From: Streptomyces ipomoeae 91-03
Lineage (GTDB): Bacteria; Actinomycetota; Actinomycetes; Streptomycetales; Streptomycetaceae
Direction of reading: 5' to 3'
NCBI RefSeq assembly: GCF_000317595.1
Contig: NZ_AEJC01000530.1
Coordinates: 1-64,000, forward strand
DNA length: 64,000 nt
A program made the position numbers and the translations under genes. The notes beneath the pieces were generated by a model. It made no database searches. It was given only the letters and a program-made list of their open reading frames with translations, and was not told the DNA's origin. This document shows, one piece after another, positions 24,384 through 32,687 of this stretch. The number at the start of each line of letters is the position of its first letter. The stretch's first letter is position 1.

Positions 24384-25661
24384 GTGATTGACCTTCGCCT
24401 GCTCCGTGAGGACCCCGACCGTGTGCGCGCGTCCCAGCGCGCCCGTGGAGAGGACGTCGCCCTCGTCGACGCCCTCCTGTCTGCCGACGAGCGGCGCAGG
24501 TCCTCCGGCGTCCGCTTCGACGAACTCCGCGCCGAGCAGAAGTCGCTCGGCAAGCTGATCCCCAAGGCCTCCGGTGACGAGAAGGCCGAGCTGCTGAAGA
24601 AGGCGAGCCAGCTCGCCGCCGATGTCAAGGCCGCCGACGCCGAGCGCGACGCGGCCGACGCCGAGACCCAGCAGCTCCTCCTCCAACTCGGCAACCTCGT
24701 CCACCCCGACGTCCCCGTCGGCGGCGAGGAGGACTTCGTCACGCTGGAGACGCACGGCGAGATCCGCGACTTCGCGGCCGAGGGCTTCGAGCCCAAGGAC
24801 CACCTGGAGCTCGGCACGCTGCTGGGCGCCATCGACGTCGAGCGCGGCGCCAAGGTCTCCGGCTCGCGTTTCTACTTCCTGACGGGCGTCGGCGCCCTCC
24901 TCGAACTCGCCCTGGTCAACGCGGCGATGGCCCAGGCCACCGCGGCCGGCTTCACACCGATGCTGACCCCGGCCCTGGTCCGCCCGCAGTCGATGGCCGG
25001 CACCGGCTTCCTCGGCCAGGCCGCCCAGGACGTGTACCACCTCGACAAGGACGACCTGTACCTGGTCGGCACCTCCGAGGTCGCGCTGGCCGCGTACCAC
25101 ATGGACGAGATCCTCGACGCCGACCGTCTCCCCCTGCGCTACGCGGGCTTCTCCCCCTGCTTCCGCCGCGAGGCCGGCTCGCACGGCAAGGACACCCGGG
25201 GCATCTTCCGCGTCCACCAGTTCGACAAGGTCGAGATGTTCTCGTACGTCGCTCCCGAGGACTCCCAGGCCGAGCACCAGCGCCTGCTGGAGTGGGAGAA
25301 GCAGTGGCTGACGTCGCTGGAACTGCCGTTCCGCGTCATCGACGTCGCCTCCGCCGACCTCGGCTCCTCTGCCTCGCGCAAGTTCGACTGCGAGGCGTGG
25401 ATCCCGACCCAGGGCAAGTACCGCGAGCTGACGTCGACCTCGGACTGCACCGAGTTCCAGTCCCGCCGACTGCAGATCCGCGTCCGTGACGGCAAGCAGG
25501 TCAAGCCGCTGGCCACCCTCAACGGCACCCTGTGCGCCGTCCCGCGCACCATCGTCGCGATCCTGGAGAACCACCAGCAGGCCGACGGCTCCGTCCGCGT
25601 CCCCGAGATCCTGCGTCCCTACCTGGGCGGCCGCGAGATCCTGGAGCCGGTAGCCAAGTGA
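24384..25661 (+). CDS. serS: Seryl-tRNA synthetase
   Basis: This 425-residue class II synthetase charges tRNA-Ser. The N-terminal coiled-coil arm spans about residues 30-105, motif 2 is FRREAGSHGKDTRGIFRVHQ and motif 3 is LNGTLCAVPRTIVAI. The gene begins with GTG and its stop overlaps the start of the HAD phosphatase gene (GTGA). A tRNA-Ser gene lies 1.1 kb downstream on the other strand. Confidence 0.97.
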   Translation: MIDLRLLREDPDRVRASQRARGEDVALVDALLSADERRRSSGVRFDELRAEQKSLGKLIPKASGDEKAELLKKASQLAADVKAADAERDAADAETQQLLLQLGNLVHPDVPVGGEEDFVTLETHGEIRDFAAEGFEPKDHLELGTLLGAIDVERGAKVSGSRFYFLTGVGALLELALVNAAMAQATAAGFTPMLTPALVRPQSMAGTGFLGQAAQDVYHLDKDDLYLVGTSEVALAAYHMDEILDADRLPLRYAGFSPCFRREAGSHGKDTRGIFRVHQFDKVEMFSYVAPEDSQAEHQRLLEWEKQWLTSLELPFRVIDVASADLGSSASRKFDCEAWIPTQGKYRELTSTSDCTEFQSRRLQIRVRDGKQVKPLATLNGTLCAVPRTIVAILENHQQADGSVRVPEILRPYLGGREILEPVAK

Positions 25662-26638
25662 GCGAAACGGCGAAGCCCGAGGACGCCAAGGAACCCAGGA
25701 AATCAAAAGACCCGAAGGACCTGGAAGATCTGAAGGATCTGAACGACCTGAAGACCCCCAGGACCTTCATACGGCCGGAACCCCCCTCAAACACGGCGGA
25801 CTCCACAGGCACCGTGGCCTCCCCGAATTCCTCCGGCCCCTCGGGCTTCCCGTACAAGCTGATCGCGACCGACCTCGACGGAACGCTCCTGCGCTCCGAC
25901 GAATCAATCTCCGATCGCACCCGTGAGGCACTCGCCGCGGCCACCGCGGCGGGCGCCGCCCACATCGTCGTCACCGGCCGAGCCGCCCCCTGGACGCGGC
26001 ACATCCTCGAAGACCTCGGCTACCAGGGCCTGGCGGTCTGCGCCCAGGGCGCACAGGTGTACGACGCCGGGGAGCACCGTCTGCTGACCTCGGTGACTCT
26101 GGACCGGCAGCTCGCCGCCGTGGCCCTCGCCAAGATCGAGGCGGAGGTCGGCCCGCTGTTCCTGGCCGCCAGCCGCGCGGGGCTGGAGGGCGAGATACTG
26201 GTCGGCCCCGGCTACGCCCTGCACGGCTCGCTCCCCACCACACCGCTCACGGACGTCACCGACCTCTGGGCGGCCCCGCTGAACAAGATCTACATCCAGC
26301 ACCCCACTCTGACCTCCGACGAACTCGCCGAAGCCTCCCGCCAAGCCGCCGGCGGCTTCGTCACGGTCGCCATGGCAGGCGAGGGCATCGTCGAACTCCT
26401 CCCCCTCGGCCTCACCAAGGCCACCGGGCTCTCCCTGGCCGCCCGCCGCCTCGGCGTCCACCGCACCCACGCCATCGCCTTCGGCGACATGCCCAACGAC
26501 ATCCCCATGCTCACCTGGTCGGCCCACGGCGTAGCCATGTCCAACGCCCACGCCTCCCTCAAAGCCATCGCCGACGAGGTGACCTCCTCCAACGAGGCCG
26601 ACGGCATCGCTGAGGTTCTGGAACGCCTACTGCCCTAG
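25658..26638 (+). CDS. HAD-family hydrolase (Cof-type)
   Basis: This 326-residue protein has HAD motif I (DLDGTLLRSD), motif II (VVTGRA) and motif IV (FGDMPNDIPML), with a C2B Cof-type cap. The first 65 or so residues are an unusual Lys/Glu/Asp-rich repeat (KDLEDLKDLNDLK) not part of the enzyme fold. The GTG start overlaps serS by 4 nt, so the two are co-translated. It is a paralogue of the gene at 38431. Confidence 0.88.
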   Translation: MSETAKPEDAKEPRKSKDPKDLEDLKDLNDLKTPRTFIRPEPPSNTADSTGTVASPNSSGPSGFPYKLIATDLDGTLLRSDESISDRTREALAAATAAGAAHIVVTGRAAPWTRHILEDLGYQGLAVCAQGAQVYDAGEHRLLTSVTLDRQLAAVALAKIEAEVGPLFLAASRAGLEGEILVGPGYALHGSLPTTPLTDVTDLWAAPLNKIYIQHPTLTSDELAEASRQAAGGFVTVAMAGEGIVELLPLGLTKATGLSLAARRLGVHRTHAIAFGDMPNDIPMLTWSAHGVAMSNAHASLKAIADEVTSSNEADGIAEVLERLLP

Positions 26639-26766
26639 CAACGCCAAGAGCTACCAACCACCCACCGGGCACCTGTCAACCAAGGCCCCGCCCAGCCCCA
26701 ACCCGGGCCCTTCCCTCACATACCCCAGCCACAAAACCCGGCCACGTCACAGCGACAGCGATCCGG

Positions 26767-26853
<87 letters not shown>

Positions 26854-27133
26854 GGGTGGGCGGCCCACGCGAAGCTGACTCGCGTGCTCGAAGCGGCCGC
26901 CCCGGGCAGCACCCTGGTGGCGGACTCGACGGAGGAGTAACTACTCCGGAACCCGCTGCGGGCTACCCTGTCGGGAACTCCGCGTACAGCGCCCGATGAG
27001 CGACATCGCCGAGTTCCTCTCCCAGTTCATGACGCCGATCCGATCCGGCGACCCGAACATCAACCACTCTGCCCAGAAGCCGAGTCGACCGCCACCGAAT
27101 AACCACCGCCCGCCCGTCCGCCGCGCGGCACGG

Positions 27134-27688
27134 TCACCGACGCCGCCACCTGCGCCGCCGCGCCTTGCTGAAGAACCACCCGGCAGGCGGCTCATCCGAC
27201 CGCCACGGCTGGGGATCCGGAGCCTGTTCCCGCCAACGCGCCGCAAGCATCCGAGCCCGCGCCGACGGCTCAGCCGCCTCCGCGGCCCGTATGAAGTCCT
27301 GGTCCAACACGACGTCATCCCAGCCGTCCCCGGCCGCGCCGCCACCGTTGGAGCCGGCACCGACCTCACCCTTTGAACCGACGCCGACCTCGCCCCCGGC
27401 ACCGGACCCGGACGCGGCCCCCTCCTCAGATGAAGCCCCGGCACCGGATCCGGCCACATCGCCGGACCCGACCACGCTCAAGCGACCCGGCCCACCCTCG
27501 CAACCCGCCCCACTCCTGAGGCCGGCTCCACCCTCGACGTCTGTCCCGGCCCCGGCACTGGTTCCAGGCTCGGCGCCCGGCCCCATCCCGACAGCGGATT
27601 CAAACTCCGCACCCGAGCCGCCCCCAGCCGCGCCTCCGGTCGCCGCGCCTTGCCCTTCACCGTCGTTGGGCGTTGCCTCCGTCGCCAT
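27134..27688 (-). CDS. Hypothetical protein, Gly/Ala/Ser-rich with conserved C-terminus
   Basis: This 184-residue protein has roughly 115 N-terminal residues of Gly-, Ala- and Ser-rich low-complexity sequence. A compact C-terminal part (VVLDQDFIRAAEAAEPSARA, then PAGWFFSKARRRR) looks conserved and has a basic end. The ATG at 27688 has AGGAGGAACG upstream. No function is assigned. It lies 167 bp after the ABC operon on the same strand. Confidence 0.7.
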   Translation of the reverse strand: MATEATPNDGEGQGAATGGAAGGGSGAEFESAVGMGPGAEPGTSAGAGTDVEGGAGLRSGAGCEGGPGRLSVVGSGDVAGSGAGASSEEGAASGSGAGGEVGVGSKGEVGAGSNGGGAAGDGWDDVVLDQDFIRAAEAAEPSARARMLAARWREQAPDPQPWRSDEPPAGWFFSKARRRRWRRR

Positions 27689-27854
27689 CCCCGTTCCTCC
27701 TGACTCCTGGCCGCCCTTCCTGGCCATGTATGCCCGTTCGTCCCCCTCTTGCCCAGTGTGCCGGGACGTGCGTGAAGCCCCCGTCAAGACCGAGAGACCC
27801 CTGTCAAAACCGAGAGAGGCGACCCTCCGGGGCTGCGCACCCCGGAGGTTGCCG

Positions 27855-28574
27855 TCACTCCTCCCCGGCCAGCTTCAGCGTCCGCAGCTTCTGCCCGGCG
27901 TACCAGGTCGCGCCCAGCGTGACGACCGTCAGCAGGATCACCGCGGTCGGCAGCCCCACCTCGGAGGTGATCAGATCGCCGTCGGTGACCTTGTGGGCCA
28001 CGGCGAGCGCCCACTGCTGAACGCTGAGCGTGCGCGCACCCTCCACCAGCGACCCGAACAGGGCCTCCCAGACGAGCGCGTAGACGAGCCCGAAGACCAC
28101 CGCGTGCCGGGTCACCGTGCCGAGGAGCAGGAACATCGCCGCGTACGCTATCGAGGCGACCAGCGCCGCCACCGTGTAGGCGACCGCGATCTGCTGCCCG
28201 TTGCCGTTCAGGATCAGGCCCGCGAGCAGCGTCGGTATCGCGGAGAACGCCATGGTGACCGCGATCGCCACGATCAACTTCGTAAAAATGATCGTCGGCC
28301 GCTTCACCGGCTTGGCCAGCAGATACACCACGGAGCCGTCGTCGATCTCCGGCCCGATCGCGCCCGTTCCCGCGATGACGCCGATGATCGGCACCATCGT
28401 GGCGAGCGCGAATCCGCCGAGGAGGTCCGCGGCCACCTGGTCGTCGGCGCCGCTCAGCACGCGCACGGCCACGGAGATCACGATCAGCAGCAGGGGCAGC
28501 GCGCCGAGGATGAGGGCTCGGCGTCGGCCGAGCAGGGCTCGGTAGGTCAGCCGGGCGACTGTGGGGTCATACAT
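27855..28574 (-). CDS. ABC transporter permease
   Basis: This 239-residue ABC-2 type permease has six membrane segments and the conserved GSVVYLLAKPVKR coupling region after helix 2. It is the last gene of a four-gene operon (ATPase, permease, ATPase, permease). The ATG follows GGAGG by 6 nt and lies 10 bp after the ATPase stop. The substrate is unknown; ABC-2 systems export lipids, peptides or drugs. Confidence 0.88.
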   Translation of the reverse strand: MYDPTVARLTYRALLGRRRALILGALPLLLIVISVAVRVLSGADDQVAADLLGGFALATMVPIIGVIAGTGAIGPEIDDGSVVYLLAKPVKRPTIIFTKLIVAIAVTMAFSAIPTLLAGLILNGNGQQIAVAYTVAALVASIAYAAMFLLLGTVTRHAVVFGLVYALVWEALFGSLVEGARTLSVQQWALAVAHKVTDGDLITSEVGLPTAVILLTVVTLGATWYAGQKLRTLKLAGEE

Positions 28575-28584
28575 CTTCGGCCTC

Positions 28585-29496
28585 CTACGCCGCGACCAGA
28601 TACGAGAAGACGGACTCGAGGGACTCGTCCGACGGCGAGACAGTGAGCAGCCGGATGCCGTGGTCCCGGGCCACCCTGGGCAACAGCGTCGTGAATCTGC
28701 CGAAGTCGACGGCCTGGATACGCAAGGCGCCCTCGGTCAGGTCCACTTCGATGCCGGCGGTCGACGGGTCGGCGATCAGTGCGGCGGCCAGCGCCCGATC
28801 GTCACTGGAGCGCACCAGATAGCGGTGCGGGCGGTCGGTCATCAGGCGGCGGATGCGCCGGAAGTCGCCGCTCGCCGCATGCCGTCCGGCGACTATCACC
28901 TCGATATGGGCGGCCAACTGCTCCACCTCTTCGAGGATGTGGGACGAGAACAACACCGTGCGGCCCTCGTCTCCCATCCGCCGCAGCAGATCCATGAGCT
29001 GCATGCGCTGGCGCGGGTCCATGCCGTTGAAGGGCTCGTCCAGCAGGAGCAGCGACGGCTCGTGGACCAGCGCGGACGCCATCTTCACGCGCTGCCGCAT
29101 GCCCTTGGAGTAGGTCGAGATCTGGCGGTCCTGCGCATACTCCATCTCCACCGTGGCGAGCGCCCGTTGGGCGGCCACCGCCCCCAACCCGTGCAGTTCG
29201 GCGTTGGCGACGACGAATTCGCGGCCGGTGAGGAAGTCGTACATCGCCTCCCGCTCGGGGACGATGCCGATGTGCTTGTAGATCTGCTCGTTGCGCCACA
29301 CCGGCTGGCCGTCGAGGGTGACGGTGCCCGTGGAGGGGGCGAGGAAGCCGCCCATCATGTTGATGAGGGTGGACTTCCCGGCGCCGTTCGGGCCGAGCAA
29401 GCCGGTGACGCCGGGGCCGATCGTCATCGTGATGTCGTTGACCGCCACCACGTTGCCGAACCAGCGCGAGACGTGGTCGATGTTGAGCGTGGTCAC
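28585..29496 (-). CDS. ABC transporter ATP-binding protein
   Basis: This 303-residue ATPase has Walker A GPNGAGKST, signature YSKGMRQR, Walker B SLLLLDEPFNG and the H-loop SSHIL. The C-terminal 80 residues are an ABC-2-type accessory domain. The GTG start overlaps the stop of the permease upstream (GTGA). It probably pairs with the permease at 27855. Confidence 0.93.
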   Translation of the reverse strand: MTTLNIDHVSRWFGNVVAVNDITMTIGPGVTGLLGPNGAGKSTLINMMGGFLAPSTGTVTLDGQPVWRNEQIYKHIGIVPEREAMYDFLTGREFVVANAELHGLGAVAAQRALATVEMEYAQDRQISTYSKGMRQRVKMASALVHEPSLLLLDEPFNGMDPRQRMQLMDLLRRMGDEGRTVLFSSHILEEVEQLAAHIEVIVAGRHAASGDFRRIRRLMTDRPHRYLVRSSDDRALAAALIADPSTAGIEVDLTEGALRIQAVDFGRFTTLLPRVARDHGIRLLTVSPSDESLESVFSYLVAA

Positions 29497-30431
29497 AGCC
29501 CGGCCTTTCGGTAGCGGCGCATCAGCAGGCCGTAGCAGCCGGCGATGAGGCCCAGGACGATGAGGAGGTAGACGACTCCCTGCCCGCCGGAGGGACCGTG
29601 CCCGCCGGGGAAGTTGGAGGTGGCGCCGAGGAACGCCGTCTGTACGCCGTCTATGAGTGTGATCGGCGAGAAGAGGCCGAGCCAGGGCACCGCTTCCGTG
29701 CTGGACTGCACGTCGGCGATGGCCTGGACGACGGAGACGGCCCCGTAGGAGATGGTCAGGACGGCGATGACGGCCGCGATGCCGAAGCCGCGGCGCGGGG
29801 TGACCGCCGAGATCACCAGACCGATGCCGGCGAAGAGCAGCGACAGCAGTGCCACGGACACCAGTCCCTGTGCGAATCCCTTGGTCTGATCGGTGAAGTC
29901 GAGCTTGGCCAGCAGCGCGCCCACATAGAGCACGATCAGAGGCACGGTGGTGAGGATGAAGAGCGCCGAGGCCAGCGCCGTGAACTTCGCACGTACGTAG
30001 TCGGCGGTCTCGATCGGGCGCGAGAAGTACAGCGGCACCGTCTTGAAGCGCAGGTCGCGCGAGACGGACTGGGGTGCCTGGGAGGCGACATACAGGCCGA
30101 TCACGGCCTGCATGATGATCGCGTAGTCGGTGTACTTGATCGGCAGGTCGTTGGCCTGGGTGGCCACCGCGACCGCCACCATGATGGCCGCCGGTACGCA
30201 CATCACCGCGAAGAGCAGCATCGGCAGCACCTTGGACTTGGCAGAGCGGCCGAGTCCGTACGCGCCGCGCAGGGACTGCGAGTACAGCGAGCGGCGGGCG
30301 TAGGCGCGGCCCAGGCGGGGACCGTCGTAGCTGCGGTAGCCGATGTTGTGGATACGGCTCTGTTCGCCCGCGTGCGCGGGCTGTTCACCGGCGAGGGCCG
30401 GAACCTGTGTCCGGGTCTGCTCAACCGCCAT
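29493..30431 (-). CDS. ABC transporter permease
   Basis: This 312-residue ABC-2 permease has an N-terminal cytoplasmic part containing IHNIGYRSYDGPRLGR and six membrane segments. ATG 30431 follows GGAGG and overlaps the end of the ATPase gene upstream by 11 nt. It belongs to the same operon as its neighbours and probably pairs with the ATPase at 30421. Confidence 0.9.
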   Translation of the reverse strand: MAVEQTRTQVPALAGEQPAHAGEQSRIHNIGYRSYDGPRLGRAYARRSLYSQSLRGAYGLGRSAKSKVLPMLLFAVMCVPAAIMVAVAVATQANDLPIKYTDYAIIMQAVIGLYVASQAPQSVSRDLRFKTVPLYFSRPIETADYVRAKFTALASALFILTTVPLIVLYVGALLAKLDFTDQTKGFAQGLVSVALLSLLFAGIGLVISAVTPRRGFGIAAVIAVLTISYGAVSVVQAIADVQSSTEAVPWLGLFSPITLIDGVQTAFLGATSNFPGGHGPSGGQGVVYLLIVLGLIAGCYGLLMRRYRKAGL

Positions 30432-31416
30432 GGCCGACCGCCTCCTTCCAGGCATCCTGCGTGCGCTGGGAAATCGCCTGCTCGTCGCTGTCCTTGAACA
30501 CCTCGGCGATGTGGTGCCTGCGCTGCTCCATGCGGACCAGGCCGAGGCCCAGGTCGGCGACGACGTCGCGGATCAGGTCGTATGTCTCCTCGCCCTGGGC
30601 GGTGAGCAGCAGGATGTGCCCGGCACCCGGGAGGCCGCTGCCGTCCGAGACGGTCACTCCGCGCGCGTGGAGCGCCTCACGCAGCGCGCGAGTGCCGTCG
30701 GGGTGCTCGTCGGTGTCCGTGACCTCGATCGCGAGGGTTGCCGTGCTCTGTGTGAAGTCCCTGGTGGAGCTGGATCGCAAGAGCTTGCCGCCGTCGACCA
30801 CGACGACGTGGTCGCAGGTGCGCTCCAACTCGCCGAGCAGATGGGAGGTGACCAGGACCGAGATGCCGAAGTCGGTGTGGATGCGACGGATCAGGCCGAG
30901 CATCTCGTCACGGCCGACCGGGTCCAGGCCGTTCGTCGGCTCGTCCAGGAAGACCAGCTGCGGGTCGTGCACCAGGGCCTGGGCGAGCTTCACCCGCTGC
31001 TTCATGCCTGTCGAGTAGCCGCCGATGGGGCGGTACCGCTCCTCGTACAGGCCGACGTGGCGCAGGGTGTCCGCGGTGCGCTCGCGCGCGGCGGTCGGCG
31101 GGAGGCCGGACATGCGGGCCATGTGCACGACGAACTCGGTGGCCGAGACGTCGGGGGGCAGGCAGTCGTGCTCCGGCATGTATCCCACGCGCTCCCGGAT
31201 GGCGCCGCCGTTGCTCGCGACGTCGAGTCCGAGCACCTCGGCACGCCCCTCCGAGGCGGGGGACAGACCCAGAAGGATCTTGATCAGTGTGGACTTGCCG
31301 GCGCCATTGGCACCGACGAGTCCCGTCACACCGGGTCCGATGTCCACGGAGAGCCGGTCAAGAGCGGTCACCCTCGGGAACCGCTTGCTCAGGCTTTCAG
31401 TCGCGATCACAGTCAC
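30421..31416 (-). CDS. ABC transporter ATP-binding protein
   Basis: This 331-residue ATPase has Walker A GANGAGKST, signature YSTGMKQR and Walker B LVFLDEPTNG. It is the first gene of the four-gene operon. The GTG at 31416 was chosen because TAGTGT, a good -10, ends 7 nt upstream, implying a leaderless transcript; a second GTG lies two codons downstream. Confidence 0.9.
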   Translation of the reverse strand: MTVIATESLSKRFPRVTALDRLSVDIGPGVTGLVGANGAGKSTLIKILLGLSPASEGRAEVLGLDVASNGGAIRERVGYMPEHDCLPPDVSATEFVVHMARMSGLPPTAARERTADTLRHVGLYEERYRPIGGYSTGMKQRVKLAQALVHDPQLVFLDEPTNGLDPVGRDEMLGLIRRIHTDFGISVLVTSHLLGELERTCDHVVVVDGGKLLRSSSTRDFTQSTATLAIEVTDTDEHPDGTRALREALHARGVTVSDGSGLPGAGHILLLTAQGEETYDLIRDVVADLGLGLVRMEQRRHHIAEVFKDSDEQAISQRTQDAWKEAVGHGG

Positions 31417-31423
31417 GTTTTCG

Positions 31424-31429
31424 ACACTA
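31424..31429 (-). promoter_or_regulatory. Putative -10 of the ABC operon
   Basis: TAGTGT on the minus strand lies 7 nt before the GTG start at 31416. TGACGA 19 bp further upstream could be the -35. Confidence 0.45.
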
Positions 31430-31838
31430 GGGCCGGGGGACGTGGCGGTCGTCACCCCGCAGAGCTGTCTCCGTATCACTCTCGAGTCGTACGGGCCCGT
31501 AGGGGGCATCCACCCTCGGTTCCCCTAGGGGTCGCCCTGAGGTCGAACAACGGCGGGCCCGGACCGAGCGTCGGCGCTCGCGGCGAGCCGGGACACCGAC
31601 GACGGTCGCGAGGCGGAACGCCGACCGGTCGCTGTGAGGTGGAACGACCGGCTTCGCCGTTTGGTGCCCTCGGCTCTTCAACGGATTCCGCCCCGCTTCC
31701 GGCCTCCACTTCCGCGCCCGCGAGTTTTCCACAGGCGCGGCACGCCCCTATTGACTCAGCCTCCAACGACTGTCACATTCATCAGTGTCACATTGCGAAC
31801 ACGGACGGTAGCCAACCGAGACGGGTGGGGATGGTGGC
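31430..31838. other. Divergent intergenic region with direct repeat
   Basis: 409 bp without a gene between the ABC operon and the M24 peptidase. It contains a CCCCTAGGGG palindrome near 31523 and a direct repeat TGTCACATT (31771-31779, 31786-31794) 45 bp before the peptidase start, just after TTGACT at 31751. The repeat could be an operator. Confidence 0.5.
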
Positions 31839-32687
31839 ATGACCTCGGCGGTGACAGGCGAACGCGCGGCGGAGCTGCGGAGTTTCCGGAAGGTGCAGGC
31901 GCTCGCGTACGAGTGCGCGGAAGCGGTCGCGGCCCAGCTGAAGCCGGGTGTGACCGAGCGTGAGGCGGCGCGGATGCAGCGCCGCTGGCTGCGCGAGCGT
32001 GGCGTGCGGGACTGGTTCCATCTGCCCTTCGCCTGGTTCGGCGACCGCACGGCGTTCGCGAACTTCCGGATACCGCTGCAGTTCTTCCCCACGGACCGCC
32101 GGCTGGAGCCGGGCATGCCGTTCATTCTCGACCTGGCCCCCATATACCAGGGCTGCACGGCGGACATCGGGTACTCGGGCTGCCTCGGCCCCAGTCCTCT
32201 GCACGACAGGCTGATGGCGGACCTGGAAGCGCACCGCGAGCTGATCCTGCGCGAGGTGCGAGAACGACGATCGCTGCGGGAGATCTACGAAGATGTGGAC
32301 CGGCTGATGGTCCGCCAGGGATACGCCAACAGGCATCGCGCGTATCCCTTCGGCGTCATCGCGCACAAAGTGGACCGGGTGCGAGAAGGGCGCTGGTCCC
32401 CGCATGTCTTCGGGTTCGGCGTGCAGTCGCTGAAGGGCCTGGCGGCCGACGCGCTGCACGGACACCGCGACGGCTGGTCGCCGCTGTGGTCGCCGTACCG
32501 GTTCTCCGACCATCCACCGCAGCCGGGGCTGTGGGCGGTCGAGCCGCACCTCGGCTTCCGGGGCACGGGCGCGAAGTTCGAGGAGATCCTGGTCGTCACC
32601 GACTCCCGCGACCCCGAGGAGAGCGCGTTCTGGCTGGACGACGACCTGCCGCACGTACGGCGATGGGCGGAGGAGAAGGGCCGATGA
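31839..32687 (+). CDS. M24 family metallopeptidase-like protein
   Basis: This 282-residue protein has the pita-bread fold pattern: an early R-x-V-QALAYECAEAV helix, FILDLAPIYQGCTADIGYSG with two metal-ligand Asp residues, and VEPHLGFRGTGAKFEEILVV with the C-terminal Glu ligands. It resembles Xaa-Pro peptidases, but the substrate is unknown. It overlaps the next gene by ATGA and starts a three-gene operon. Confidence 0.8.
   Translation: MTSAVTGERAAELRSFRKVQALAYECAEAVAAQLKPGVTEREAARMQRRWLRERGVRDWFHLPFAWFGDRTAFANFRIPLQFFPTDRRLEPGMPFILDLAPIYQGCTADIGYSGCLGPSPLHDRLMADLEAHRELILREVRERRSLREIYEDVDRLMVRQGYANRHRAYPFGVIAHKVDRVREGRWSPHVFGFGVQSLKGLAADALHGHRDGWSPLWSPYRFSDHPPQPGLWAVEPHLGFRGTGAKFEEILVVTDSRDPEESAFWLDDDLPHVRRWAEEKGR

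Noticed and set aside
26996..27376. Plus-strand reading frame MSDIAEFLSQFMTPIRSG...
   Set aside because: The first 20 or so codons look coding, but the rest is a shadow of the Gly-rich gene on the other strand. It may be a remnant, but this cannot be shown.
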